Origin: Actinomycetota bacterium
Lineage (GTDB): Bacteria; Actinomycetota; Thermoleophilia; RBG-16-64-13
Reading direction: 5' to 3'
Assembly: GCA_012523095.1 (NCBI GenBank)
Contig: JAAYJE010000062.1
Span: 62,001 to 126,000 of the forward strand
Length of the DNA stretch: 64,000 nucleotides
The first letter of the stretch is position 1, and the number at the start of each line of letters is the position of its first letter. Shown one piece after another: positions 26,197 to 34,710 of the stretch. The translations under genes and the position numbers were made by a program. The notes beneath the pieces are model-generated. The model searched no databases. It was not told the origin of the DNA and worked only from the letters and a program-made list of their open reading frames with translations.

Positions 26197-27342
26197 ATGC
26201 AGGATGTTCTTGCGGATAGGCTGGGGATAGCAGTGTCTCGGGGCCTCTTGGGGCTCGGTTGTGCGCATAGGGCGAACCTGGCGGAGAGGCTGGCGATCAC
26301 GCTGTCCGACGAGGACGGGGGGGTGGCCGGGGCGCTCTCGGGTGAGGTGCTGGGCAGGGAGTTGGGTCTGTCCAGGGCCGCGGTCCACAAGCACATCGAA
26401 CAGCTGCGCGCATTGGGGGTCGGCGTCGAGTCGGCGGCCGGCGCCGGTTACCGACTGACGCGTTCGTTCGCCGATCTGGTGGCTGCCGAGACGGCGCTGC
26501 CCTACGTACTCAGATCTATGGACGCCGGCGCTCCGTGGAGCGCCGGGTTGCCCTACCATTACATCCCTTCCTGCGATTCCACCAATCGGGTGCTGAAACG
26601 TAAGGCGGCCTCGTCTCCGGCGGGGACGGTGGTGGTCACCGATGAGCAGACAAGTGGTCGCGGACGTCTGGGGCGCACCTGGGTCAGTGGACCTAAAAAG
26701 GATCTGACCTTCTCGGTCCTACTACATCCGGACGTAGCGCCGGCCCGCGCGCACCTCCTCTCCCTGGCGGGGGCGTTGGCTGTGGCCGAGGTCCTCGAGT
26801 CCCTGCCTGGTCTCGAGGGTTCAGTGGGCATCAAGTGGCCCAACGATGTCCTCCTGGGGGGCGAGAAGGTGTGCGGCGTCCTGCTGGAGGGCTCCATGGA
26901 CCCCGACCGCATCGAGTGGGCCGTAGCGGGCATCGGACTCAACGTGAACAGCCTTCCTGACGCTCTGGTGGGCGGTCTGCCCGTCGAGCAGGCTTCCCGA
27001 GCTTGTGAGTGGCGAGGCAAGCCGCGACCGACCTCGCTCCGTGCCGCACTGGGCCGCGATTTGGCGCGGGCGCCCTTGCTGGCCCGCCTGCTCGCGCGCC
27101 TGACTGAACGCTGGAGTGGTTTGGATGACGTCGCCGTCCTCGAAGGACTGCGGGAGCGTGATATGCTGGCCGGCCGGCGGGTGACGGTGCTGTCGGGACC
27201 GCCACGGGACGAGCCGGTGCTTAGCGGGGAGGCCTTAGGCATAGGTGCGGAAGGACAACTCCTCATAAGAGATCCGTCGGGCAAGACCGTGGCCGTCTTC
27301 GCGGGAGACGTGACCGTGCGGGAGGCCGGCGGCGATTTGTGA
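26197..27342 (+). CDS. birA: Biotin-protein ligase/biotin operon repressor BirA
   Basis: 381 residues from ATG 26197. An N-terminal winged helix (about 30-100, LGRELGLSRAAVHKHIEQLRALG) precedes the ligase domain with CDSTNRVLKR, the biotinoyl-AMP loop SGRGRLGRTW and KWPNDVLLGG, and the C-terminal SH3-like domain. The HTH means this is the bifunctional class that both attaches biotin and represses. A matching operator lies just downstream, in front of bioY. Confidence 0.93.
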   Translation: MQDVLADRLGIAVSRGLLGLGCAHRANLAERLAITLSDEDGGVAGALSGEVLGRELGLSRAAVHKHIEQLRALGVGVESAAGAGYRLTRSFADLVAAETALPYVLRSMDAGAPWSAGLPYHYIPSCDSTNRVLKRKAASSPAGTVVVTDEQTSGRGRLGRTWVSGPKKDLTFSVLLHPDVAPARAHLLSLAGALAVAEVLESLPGLEGSVGIKWPNDVLLGGEKVCGVLLEGSMDPDRIEWAVAGIGLNVNSLPDALVGGLPVEQASRACEWRGKPRPTSLRAALGRDLARAPLLARLLARLTERWSGLDDVAVLEGLRERDMLAGRRVTVLSGPPRDEPVLSGEALGIGAEGQLLIRDPSGKTVAVFAGDVTVREAGGDL

Positions 27343-27363
27343 TCCACGGGTGGGCCCAGTACT

Positions 27364-27419
27364 GACGTCAACCCAGCTTAGAAATATGGTTGACATCCCC
27401 CGAGGCTCGAAGCTAGACT
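27364..27419 (+). promoter_or_regulatory. bioY promoter with BirA operator
   Basis: GTCAACC (27367-27373) and GGTTGAC (27388-27394) are a perfect inverted repeat 14 bp apart, extending to 9 of 10 positions outward (27364-27397). Halves of type GTNAACC/GGTTNAC at this spacing are the BirA box. The right half overlaps a consensus -35 TTGACA (27390-27395), 18 bp before TAGACT (27414-27419). Biotin-loaded BirA bound here would block the promoter. Confidence 0.8.
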
Positions 27420-27461
27420 TCGACAGTCGATGAGCACCATGCCGTGCAGAAGGGTCAGAAG

Positions 27462-28175
27462 ATGAGATCAGTCGGCGGAGTCTCTGCGCATACCCCTGCC
27501 CATGCTTCTGGGCATGCTCTTCACGGATGCCCGTCAGCGCGCACACCCAGGGTATATGGATCCGCCGGTGACGTCTTCCGCCGCACGACTGCCGCCAAAC
27601 TCGGTTTGGTGCTCGCGGGAGTCGGGATGCTGACGGCCGGCGCTCTGTGTACGGCGCCCTTCTACCCGGTGCCGCTCACGATGCAGACCCTGGCGGTGCT
27701 TGTGGTCGGAGGACTCCTTGGCCCCAGGCTGGGGGTGTCCGCAGTAGCCGGCTATCTGTGCTTGGGACTCACCGGTGCGCCGGTGTTCCACGGCGGCTTA
27801 GGCGGACCAGGGGTGTTGGCCGGTCCGACCGGCGGATACTTGGTGGGGTTCCTTCTGGCCGTCTCGGTGATGGGCTTCGCCGCGGACCGGGCTCGGCGGA
27901 CCGGCGTAGTTGGGTGCAGTGGTCGAGCCGGCGCAGGAGACGTGTCCCGGTTGCGACAGATGGCGGTACTGGTGGGCGGCGCTCTGCTATCCGAGGCCGC
28001 GATATACGCCTTCGGGCTGCCCTGGCTCGCTTTCTATACGGGAGGCTTCGGCACCGCGGTTGCCGCGGGCCTCGCCCCCTTCCTTCTCGGCGATGCGCTC
28101 AAGACGGCGGTGGCCATCGGAGCCGTGCGCAGCGGGCGGAAGCTGCTCTCGCACTGGTCGCTGCCACCGTTCTAG
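27462..28175 (+). CDS. bioY: Biotin transporter substrate-binding subunit BioY
   Basis: 237 residues from ATG 27462, with AAGGG upstream (GTG 27444 is an alternative). About 45 N-terminal residues are a Pro/His-rich extension not usual for BioY. Six TM helices follow with the family signatures FYPVPLTMQTLAVLVVGGLLG, GLTGAPVF and GPTGGYLVGF. It is the S component of an ECF biotin transporter; no EcfAT genes lie in the window, so it would use a shared module or act alone. It sits next to birA under a BirA-type operator. Confidence 0.93.
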   Translation: MRSVGGVSAHTPAHASGHALHGCPSARTPRVYGSAGDVFRRTTAAKLGLVLAGVGMLTAGALCTAPFYPVPLTMQTLAVLVVGGLLGPRLGVSAVAGYLCLGLTGAPVFHGGLGGPGVLAGPTGGYLVGFLLAVSVMGFAADRARRTGVVGCSGRAGAGDVSRLRQMAVLVGGALLSEAAIYAFGLPWLAFYTGGFGTAVAAGLAPFLLGDALKTAVAIGAVRSGRKLLSHWSLPPF

Positions 28176-28227
28176 GTGATATCCTCCCTGCCGGCGTGTT
28201 CGGCGCGGCAAGGAGACAGACTGGGTC

Positions 28228-29049
28228 TTGACCGTTCTTGATGCCCTCATACTCGGAGTGGTCCAGGGACTCACGGAGTTCCTCCCTGTCTCCAGTTCCG
28301 GTCACCTGGTGCTGGTCCCCGAATTCTTCAACATCCCGGCCCCTACGATAGGTTTCGACGTGCTCGTTCACGTGGCTACCTTGATGGCGGTGGTCGGCTA
28401 CTTCATCCGCGACGTGGCCAAGATGGTCCTATCGGTGGTGGCTCCACGGCGTTTACGCGACCGGGAGGAAGTGAAGTACTGGAGACGCCTCCTCTTGTGG
28501 CTGGTGATCGGCTCTGTACCCGCGGGGCTGGCCGGGGCACTGCTCTCCGACTTCTACGAAGGGCTCTTTCAGAGCACGCTGGCCGTAGGTATCTTCCTCA
28601 TCACCACCAGCCTGCTGCTGTGGGGAGCCGACATCGCCCTGGGCCGCGTGAGACCGAAAACCCTCGAACTCGGGAAGATGAGGGCAGGCGATGCCCTCAT
28701 CGTGGGATGCTTCCAGGCTCTGGCTATAGCACCCGGCCTGAGTCGTTCGGGCTCCACCATCGCCGCGGGAGTCTTCTTGGGCTTTGACCGCGAATCGGCC
28801 GCCCGCTTCTCCTTCCTGCTCAGCATTCCCGTGATTCTCGGCGCATTCCTGACTCAGTTGGGAGGTATCAAAGACGGGTTCGTGGGTGCCGGCGGCACAG
28901 CCCACGCGGTCGGAGCCATAGCGGCGGCCGTCTCCGGGTTCGTCGCCGTGTACTTCCTCATGAGCTACATCAAGCGACACCGGCTGAGGGTTTTTGCCGT
29001 CTATACCCTACTACTAGGTCTCTTCGTGGTCGTACTGTCGGCCGTCTAG
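28228..29049 (+). CDS. uppP: Undecaprenyl-diphosphatase UppP (BacA)
   Basis: 273 residues, the usual size, with TTG start after AAGGAG. The signature motifs are present: ALILGVVQGLTEFLPVSSSGHL, and the second conserved region SRSGSTIAAG. About eight TM helices. It dephosphorylates undecaprenyl diphosphate to recycle the lipid carrier for peptidoglycan and other wall polymers. It ends 9 nt before the start of the deacetylase gene, which fits a wall-building operon. Confidence 0.95.
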   Translation: MTVLDALILGVVQGLTEFLPVSSSGHLVLVPEFFNIPAPTIGFDVLVHVATLMAVVGYFIRDVAKMVLSVVAPRRLRDREEVKYWRRLLLWLVIGSVPAGLAGALLSDFYEGLFQSTLAVGIFLITTSLLLWGADIALGRVRPKTLELGKMRAGDALIVGCFQALAIAPGLSRSGSTIAAGVFLGFDRESAARFSFLLSIPVILGAFLTQLGGIKDGFVGAGGTAHAVGAIAAAVSGFVAVYFLMSYIKRHRLRVFAVYTLLLGLFVVVLSAV

Positions 29050-29058
29050 GAGGGCGTG

Positions 29059-30429
29059 ATGTGGAGAGATAGGACGACTGGGTTCTCCCGGTCGGAGTTC
29101 CGCAGGTGGAGTGTCATCCTCGTTGCGGCGGCGGCACTTGTGCTGGTTTGGACCGGCGTGGCCTCTGCCGCTCCTGCCACCGTGGTTCACAAGGGGCCGA
29201 GCGACCGCAGGTATATCGCCCTGACCTTTGACGACAATTACGTGACCGCCCAGAGTGTCGCCACACTTCGGGCCCTCATGAAGAATGAGGTGCCGGCTAC
29301 GCTCTTCCTCATCGGTTCGCCGGTGAGCAGCACCCCCGCCATCAACAACGAGATCCTGAAGGGCATGCAGCGGGGGCTCTTCGAGGTGGGTGACCACAGC
29401 TGGTCTCACCCCCAGTTGACCAAGCTGTCCGCCGCGGCCCTGGCGCAGCAGATCGGTGGAGGTACGGACGCCTTCCGCGCCGCCACCGGCGCTCGGACTG
29501 TGCCCCTCTTCCGCCCGCCTTACGGAGCCACGAACTCTCAGGTGGCGGCGGTGGCCGGCAGTGAAGGCTTCCGCCATCTGGTGCTTTGGGATGTCGACCC
29601 TCGGGACTGGGAGAATCGCTCCGCCGCGTCGATCGCCGACCACGTCATCAGTCGTGCTCACAACGGGGCTATAGTGGTACTGCATCTCTCCGCGGCTCAC
29701 ACGGCGGAGGCCATCCCCGTCATCGTCTCCACGCTGCGGGCCAGGGGATATAAGTTCGTCACGGTGTCGACCATGCTGAAGGGCGACCGACTTTTTCTGG
29801 ATGTGGAGGCGGGCTCCGTCGTCGGGCAGGCGGTCGCTCGTATGGTCCGGCAGGGTCACATGAACGGTTACGACGGCAATTACTTCGGCCCCACCGACAC
29901 CATCACACGGGCGCAGGTCGCCAAAGTGGCCGTCTTGGTGGGCGGTCTACACACCGAGACGGTGGAGAACGCCGGGCGGCCCAGCTTCTCCGACGTTCGT
30001 CCGCTGCGCGACTCCAATGGCGCTCTCATCCCATACCCCTTCGACTTCATCGAAGAAGCGGCGGGCGCCGGTCTGGTGGTGGGCAGTCTGGGCCCGGCAG
30101 GTCAGATGGCCTTCAGGCCGAACGAGGCGATCAGCAGGGTCCAGCTCGCCCAGATAATCGCCCGCATGGTCCGACAGTTGAAGGGCTACGGACCCCACTC
30201 ACCGGCAGTGCGGGCGGCCTCGTTCACGGACGTGCCCGGTTACGCGGCGGTCGATGTCGCGCTGGTGGCCGGGCTGGGTCTGATGACGGGTTACTCGAAC
30301 GGTACGTTCGCTCCCTGGTCGGGAGCTCAACGTGGTCACGTGGCCGTGGTTATGAGCCGCTACCTGGATCTGCCGGTGTCTGTGGGGTCGGCGGCGCAGG
30401 CGGGGTCGGCGGCGCAGCCGGGAGAGTGA
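29059..30429 (+). CDS. Secreted polysaccharide deacetylase with SLH repeats
   Basis: 456 residues from ATG 29059 (GTG 29056 also possible) after AGGAGG. A signal peptide (about 18-42, ending ASA-AP) precedes a NodB domain with TFDDNY, DHSWSHPQL, RPPYGATN and VLHLS motifs, so the metal-binding Asp and His residues are kept. The C-terminal half holds three S-layer-homology repeats (for example ITRAQVAKVAVL, ISRVQLAQIIARMV, VDVALVAGLGLMTGYSNGTF), which would tether it to the wall. It probably removes acetyl groups from peptidoglycan or wall glycan. Its 3' end overlaps the convergent kinase gene by 80 bp. Confidence 0.9.
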   Translation: MWRDRTTGFSRSEFRRWSVILVAAAALVLVWTGVASAAPATVVHKGPSDRRYIALTFDDNYVTAQSVATLRALMKNEVPATLFLIGSPVSSTPAINNEILKGMQRGLFEVGDHSWSHPQLTKLSAAALAQQIGGGTDAFRAATGARTVPLFRPPYGATNSQVAAVAGSEGFRHLVLWDVDPRDWENRSAASIADHVISRAHNGAIVVLHLSAAHTAEAIPVIVSTLRARGYKFVTVSTMLKGDRLFLDVEAGSVVGQAVARMVRQGHMNGYDGNYFGPTDTITRAQVAKVAVLVGGLHTETVENAGRPSFSDVRPLRDSNGALIPYPFDFIEEAAGAGLVVGSLGPAGQMAFRPNEAISRVQLAQIIARMVRQLKGYGPHSPAVRAASFTDVPGYAAVDVALVAGLGLMTGYSNGTFAPWSGAQRGHVAVVMSRYLDLPVSVGSAAQAGSAAQPGE

Positions 30430-31693
30430 CCGTCACCCGTAGACCGCCCGTCTCGAGAGCCTCCAGATCGACGGAACCGCCGTGGGCCGTAGCGACCGAC
30501 TTGACGATGGACAGTCCCAGGCCGAACCCCCCGGTCTTACGGCTCCTTGACTTGTCGGTCCGGTAGAAGCGGTCGAACAGACGGCCCAGGTCCTCGGGAG
30601 CGACCAGGACCCCTTCGTTGGCGACTTGCAGGACGGCCGAACCTGCAGCCACGTAGGTCTTCACCGAGAACCCGCCGTCCGGGATGTTGTGACGGACGGC
30701 GTTCTCCACCAGGTTGCCCACCATACGTTCGAGCAGAGACCGCTCGCCTCTTACCATAGCCGGCTGCAGATCTAGGTCTATACGAAGTCCCGTGGCTTCG
30801 ATAAGGCTCGAGATCCTCTCCACCTCGCCTCCGGCGATGTCTGCCAGGTCGAGGTCGACTTTCGCCGGGGTGGTATCTGCGTTCGCCAGCACCAGTAGGC
30901 CATCGATGAGTCTCTCACTCCGGTCCACTGCATCGGTGACGGCCGCTCCCATCTCTCGCAGTTCCTCCGGGGACGGGTCCGGATCGGCCAGAGCTACGTC
31001 TATCTCAGCGCGGATGATGGTGAGGGGGGTACGGAGCTCGTGCGAAGCGTTGGAGACAAAGTCTTTCTGAGCCGTGAATGCGGTGTCCAAGCGGCCGAGC
31101 ATCCCGTCGAAGGTGTCGGCCAGCTCCTTCAGCTCATCACGCGGTCCTTTGAGGTCGATGCGCTCGTGAAGGGTGGAGCCCGATAGTCGTCGAGCGGTAC
31201 TGGTTATGGCGTTGAGGGGCCGTAGCATCCGTCCCGCCACAACCCAGGCTGAACCGAATGTGATGACCGCCATTATGGCAAGTGCCAGAAGAGATCTCAG
31301 CCACAGCCGACGGAGCGCTTCGTCTCTCAGCTCGTTCTGAGCCTCCCGCAGCAGCTGCGGGACTGAGAACTCAAGGAGAACGCCGTTCTTGGTCAGCACG
31401 AGGATCTTCTGTTCCGTTTGGCCGGGCGGCCGGTTATTCATCCCACTCGGGGTGAAACCCATCCCTGGAATGTCGGCAGGGAAGCTACGCTCCAAGGCTT
31501 CCTTGGGGATGTCGAATTGCTCGGCCACCGCGGCTCGGGCCTTCTCGGGTGCCACCGACAGGTCGTTGCGCACCATGAAATAGTTGATGGTGACCAGCAG
31601 AATACCGGCCAGGATAAATAGACCTCCATACCAGAGGGTCAGCTTGAGGCGGATGGTCAGGCCACGGTGACGCTCGGGAGGCATGGACTTCAT
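30350..31693 (-). CDS. Sensor histidine kinase (OmpR-system partner)
   Basis: 447 residues. TM1 (about 20-40), an extracellular sensor of about 90 residues, TM2 (about 133-153), HAMP, HisKA with phospho-His218 (SNASHELRTPL), and HATPase with GLGLSIVKSVATAHGG. The last ~25 residues are a Pro/Thr-rich tail encoded opposite the end of the deacetylase gene. The start overlaps the response-regulator stop (ATGA), so the two form a normal pair. The signal is unknown; neighbours (wall enzymes, HtrA) suggest envelope stress. Confidence 0.92.
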   Translation of the reverse strand: MKSMPPERHRGLTIRLKLTLWYGGLFILAGILLVTINYFMVRNDLSVAPEKARAAVAEQFDIPKEALERSFPADIPGMGFTPSGMNNRPPGQTEQKILVLTKNGVLLEFSVPQLLREAQNELRDEALRRLWLRSLLALAIMAVITFGSAWVVAGRMLRPLNAITSTARRLSGSTLHERIDLKGPRDELKELADTFDGMLGRLDTAFTAQKDFVSNASHELRTPLTIIRAEIDVALADPDPSPEELREMGAAVTDAVDRSERLIDGLLVLANADTTPAKVDLDLADIAGGEVERISSLIEATGLRIDLDLQPAMVRGERSLLERMVGNLVENAVRHNIPDGGFSVKTYVAAGSAVLQVANEGVLVAPEDLGRLFDRFYRTDKSRSRKTGGFGLGLSIVKSVATAHGGSVDLEALETGGLRVTVTLPAAPPTPPAPPTPQTPADPGSGS

Positions 31694-32343
31694 ACTTTGT
31701 AGCCCACGCCGGGGACCGTCTTGATCAACGGGGGGTCGCCTATCTTGCGCCGCAGAGTCATGATGGTGACCCTGACCACGTTCGTGAAGGGATCAGCGTT
31801 CTCATCCCATACCTTCTCCAGGAGTCCCTCGGCGCTGACGACTCGGCCTTCGGCGGCGAGCAGAGCCTGCAGCACGCCGAACTCCTTGTTGGTAAGCCCC
31901 AGGTCGCGTCCGGCACGCCGCGCGATGTGACGGGCCGGGTCGAGCGTCAGGTCTCCGGCGACAAGCACCGGGGGGACGAGGGGGGCGGCCCGCCGGCTGA
32001 GGGCTCGAATGCGCGCGACCAACTCTCGAAGAGCGAAGGGCTTGGGCAGGTAGTCGTCGGCTCCCAGGTCGAGCCCGGTCACTCGATCTTGGATGGAACC
32101 GGCCGCCGTCAACATGAGGATACGGGACGCGGACTGTTCGGCGACGAGCCGTCTGCAGACTTCGTCGCCGTGCACGACGGGGAGGTTGCGGTCGAGGACG
32201 ATCACGTCGTATTTGTTGACGGTCGCTTTGATGAGCGCAGACTGCCCGTCGTTAACCACATCCACAGCCATGCCTTCGCGTCGCAGCCCACGCGCGATGG
32301 TCTCGGCCAGTCTCTCTTCATCTTCCACCAGCAGGACCCGCAC
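31690..32343 (-). CDS. OmpR/PhoB-family response regulator
   Basis: 217 residues. Receiver domain with acidic pocket EDE (7-9), phosphoacceptor Asp51 (VIVLDRNLP) and Lys in YLPKPF; C-terminal winged helix (about 130-217) with NKEFGVLQALLAAEGRVVSAEGLLEKVW and TLRRKIG. It is cotranscribed with the overlapping kinase. A direct repeat of the kind bound by this class lies upstream at 32450-32466. Confidence 0.93.
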   Translation of the reverse strand: MRVLLVEDEERLAETIARGLRREGMAVDVVNDGQSALIKATVNKYDVIVLDRNLPVVHGDEVCRRLVAEQSASRILMLTAAGSIQDRVTGLDLGADDYLPKPFALRELVARIRALSRRAAPLVPPVLVAGDLTLDPARHIARRAGRDLGLTNKEFGVLQALLAAEGRVVSAEGLLEKVWDENADPFTNVVRVTIMTLRRKIGDPPLIKTVPGVGYKV

Positions 32344-32449
32344 CGGCGCTCCTCTGCACTCGTGACTTCATAGGCGCAGTGATGATACTCCGTTGCGCCG
32401 CGTAGTCACACAAAAAGCCACCCTATGCGGGGATTCTACGACCGACTGA

Positions 32450-32466
32450 GTAAAGCTCTCGTAAAG
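32450..32466. promoter_or_regulatory. Direct repeat GTAAAG-N5-GTAAAG (possible response-regulator site)
   Basis: GTAAAG at 32450-32455 and 32461-32466, 11 bp apart centre to centre, one helical turn. OmpR-type regulators bind such repeats as tandem dimers. It lies between the divergent response-regulator and HtrA genes and could act on either. Confidence 0.45.
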
Positions 32467-32584
32467 TGAGCCCGTTCTCAGGGCCGGTCGCGTATCGGTT
32501 GGAGGGCCGGTGTATCTCGTGACCCGCTCCGCTTTATGGTCGTCTTACAGGCGGGCGGGTATGCTCCCGTCGATGATTTGGCGG

Positions 32585-32635
32585 ACAGGGTTCGTATGCG
32601 CACAGGGTTCGTATGCCGGGTAGTCTGGGTAGAAT
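32585..32635 (+). promoter_or_regulatory. HtrA promoter region with perfect 15-bp direct repeat
   Basis: ACAGGGTTCGTATGC occurs at 32585-32599 and 32602-32616, a 17-bp period. TAGAAT (32630-32635) is a good -10, and the -35 position would fall inside the second copy. A regulator bound here would control the htrA-like gene directly. No TTGACA-like -35 is present, which fits an activated promoter or an alternative sigma factor. Confidence 0.55.
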
Positions 32636-32674
32636 ATGCCGCGTGCAGTGAGTTCTCGCGGGGAAGGATCAGAG

Positions 32675-33934
32675 ATGTCGCATAGTAGCGCGGAGCCCGT
32701 GGAAGGCAGTCCCGTTGGAGCTGCGCGAAGCACCAAGCGAACATTGATCAAGATAGCCGTGGCCGCGTTTGTGGTCGCCCTCGTCGCGGTAGGTCCGGGC
32801 GCGTGCACGTTCGAGTTCGGAGAGGGTTCCGGCGCCACTGAATCGACTTCGACGCAGTCGACCTCCGGCTCGTCCGGCCAGACGATAACGACCGAGGAAG
32901 AGGCGACTTCAACCACTTCCGGCGCTACGTCCACCACCGGCTCCGGCAGCGTGGTGGAGACGGGCGACGGCCTGGCCAGTCCCGCCCAGACGGCAAGCAC
33001 GGTCCTCGGCCCGAGTGTGGTCAATATCAAGGTCAGCGGTCTTACGAGCCAAGGACCGTTCGGGCGGCAGCCGTTCGAAGCTGAAGGCTCCGGGGTCATC
33101 TACACGGCCGGGGGCATGATCATCACCAACAATCACGTAGTGACCGACTACTACGGGGACCTGGTGAGTGAGATAGAGGTGACTCTCGCCACGGGAGAGA
33201 AGCTACCTGCAACCGTGGTCGGCACCGATCCCCTTACCGACCTCGCGATCATAAGGGTGAGCTCCGACTTCGCCCTCCCGGAGGCGACCTTCGTGAGCGA
33301 GCCGCCGAAGGTGGGCGAGTACGCGGTGGCCATCGGTAGCCCACTCGGCTATGAGAACTCCGTGACTCTCGGCATCGTATCCGGACTCGATCGGAGCATC
33401 GAGCGCGTCGGAGGCGACGAGGGAACGGCTCTCAGCAATCTGATACAGACCGACGCACCCATCAGCCCCGGCAACTCCGGAGGCGCGCTGGGGAACGCGA
33501 GCGGCCAGGTCATCGGCATCAACGTCGCCTATGAGTCGCCCTCGTCCGGTGCCGTCAACATCGGTTTCGCCATCCCCTCAGTAGTTGTGACCAAGGTAGC
33601 CGACGAGATCATAACCACCGGCCGGGCCACACACGCTCAGATAGGCATTCGGCCGTGGACTGTTACGAGCGAGTTGCAGAGGCAGTACAAGCTGGCCCGC
33701 TCATCGGGCGTTCTCGTCTATCAGGCGATTGCGGGCGGACCGGCGGCAAAAGCCGGCATCCAGCAGGGCGACATCATCATCAAGGTCGACGATAGAGAGA
33801 TGGTCGCAGCCAGCGATCTGCTGATCGCCGTACGGGATAGGAAGCCTGGCGATAAGGTGGACGTGACGCTCGACCGGAACGGCCAGGAGATGATCATCTC
33901 GGTGATCCTGGAAGAACGTCTGCCCGACAGGTGA
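32675..33934 (+). CDS. HtrA/DegP-type membrane-anchored serine protease
   Basis: 419 residues from ATG 32675, which has GGGGAAGG upstream; an ATG at 32636 is less likely because it abuts the predicted -10. A short cytoplasmic tail and one TM (about 22-42) lead to a Ser/Thr-rich linker. The trypsin-like domain has its catalytic His in ITNNHVV, Asp in LTDLAIIRV and Ser in SPGNSGGALG. One PDZ domain (about 320-405, PAAKAGIQQGDIIIKVDD) ends it. It degrades misfolded proteins outside the membrane and fits the adjacent two-component pair. Confidence 0.93.
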   Translation: MSHSSAEPVEGSPVGAARSTKRTLIKIAVAAFVVALVAVGPGACTFEFGEGSGATESTSTQSTSGSSGQTITTEEEATSTTSGATSTTGSGSVVETGDGLASPAQTASTVLGPSVVNIKVSGLTSQGPFGRQPFEAEGSGVIYTAGGMIITNNHVVTDYYGDLVSEIEVTLATGEKLPATVVGTDPLTDLAIIRVSSDFALPEATFVSEPPKVGEYAVAIGSPLGYENSVTLGIVSGLDRSIERVGGDEGTALSNLIQTDAPISPGNSGGALGNASGQVIGINVAYESPSSGAVNIGFAIPSVVVTKVADEIITTGRATHAQIGIRPWTVTSELQRQYKLARSSGVLVYQAIAGGPAAKAGIQQGDIIIKVDDREMVAASDLLIAVRDRKPGDKVDVTLDRNGQEMIISVILEERLPDR

Positions 33935-33943
33935 TAGCTCGGG

Positions 33944-34690
33944 TCATCGCGGGTAGCCGTGCTCGCCTATGAGAGGCACGAAGACACAGGTGAGGATGGA
34001 GGTCTCGCGAAAGCACGGCCCGCCTGGGCGCCTGGCTCCTGACACCTCACCGGCCTCGGCCGGCGTGTCACCATCTTGGGCGATCACTTCGTCTTCTTCA
34101 CGTGCCACTCGCTCGATCAGCCGGAGGTCCTGATGTGGGCCGGAGGCTACAGGTATTACCATCCTACCATTCATCGCGAGCTGTTCTTTGAGACAGTCAG
34201 GAACGAACGGAGCCGCCGCGGTGACGACTATCGCGTCGTAGGGAGCATGCTCGGGCAGGCCCATGGAGCCGTCCCCGGTGATCACGTGCACGTTGTGGTA
34301 GCCGAGTCCCGTGAGGCGCGCCTCCGCCTGTTCGGCAAGGTCCACATGCCGTTCGATGGTCCACACGTCGCCGGCGAGCTCGGCCAGTACGGCCGCCTGA
34401 TATCCGGAGCCGGTGCCGATCTCGAGCACCCGGTCGGTTGGGGTGAGGCAGAGCAGTTCGGTCATCCGGGCCACGATGTAGGGCTGGGAGATGGTCTGCC
34501 CGGCTCCGATGGAGAGCGGCCCGTCTTCATAGGCGGCGTGACGCTGGCCGGGAGGCACGAACAGGTGCCGAGGGATCTTCTCCATAGCCGCCAGCACCCG
34601 CCGGTCGGTGATATGCCGACGACGCAGTTGGTCGCCGACCATGGAGTGCCGCCGGCGGGCGAGATCGGTTTCATTCAGTTCTGCCGACAT
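33944..34690 (-). CDS. pcm: Protein-L-isoaspartate O-methyltransferase
   Basis: 248 residues. The PCMT core is clear: MEKIPRHLFVP, YEDGPLSIGAGQTISQPYIVARM, SAM-binding LEIGTGSGYQAAVLAELAG and GDGSMGLPEHAPYDAIVVTAAAP. It methylates isoaspartyl residues so that aged proteins can be repaired. The C-terminus is about 30 residues longer than usual, with a Gly/Ala/Arg-rich insertion before the last strand. Only 9 bp separate its stop from the convergent HtrA stop. Confidence 0.93.
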   Translation of the reverse strand: MSAELNETDLARRRHSMVGDQLRRRHITDRRVLAAMEKIPRHLFVPPGQRHAAYEDGPLSIGAGQTISQPYIVARMTELLCLTPTDRVLEIGTGSGYQAAVLAELAGDVWTIERHVDLAEQAEARLTGLGYHNVHVITGDGSMGLPEHAPYDAIVVTAAAPFVPDCLKEQLAMNGRMVIPVASGPHQDLRLIERVAREEDEVIAQDGDTPAEAGEVSGARRPGGPCFRETSILTCVFVPLIGEHGYPR

Positions 34691-34710
34691 AGCCGTGAAA
34701 CTCGGTCTTT

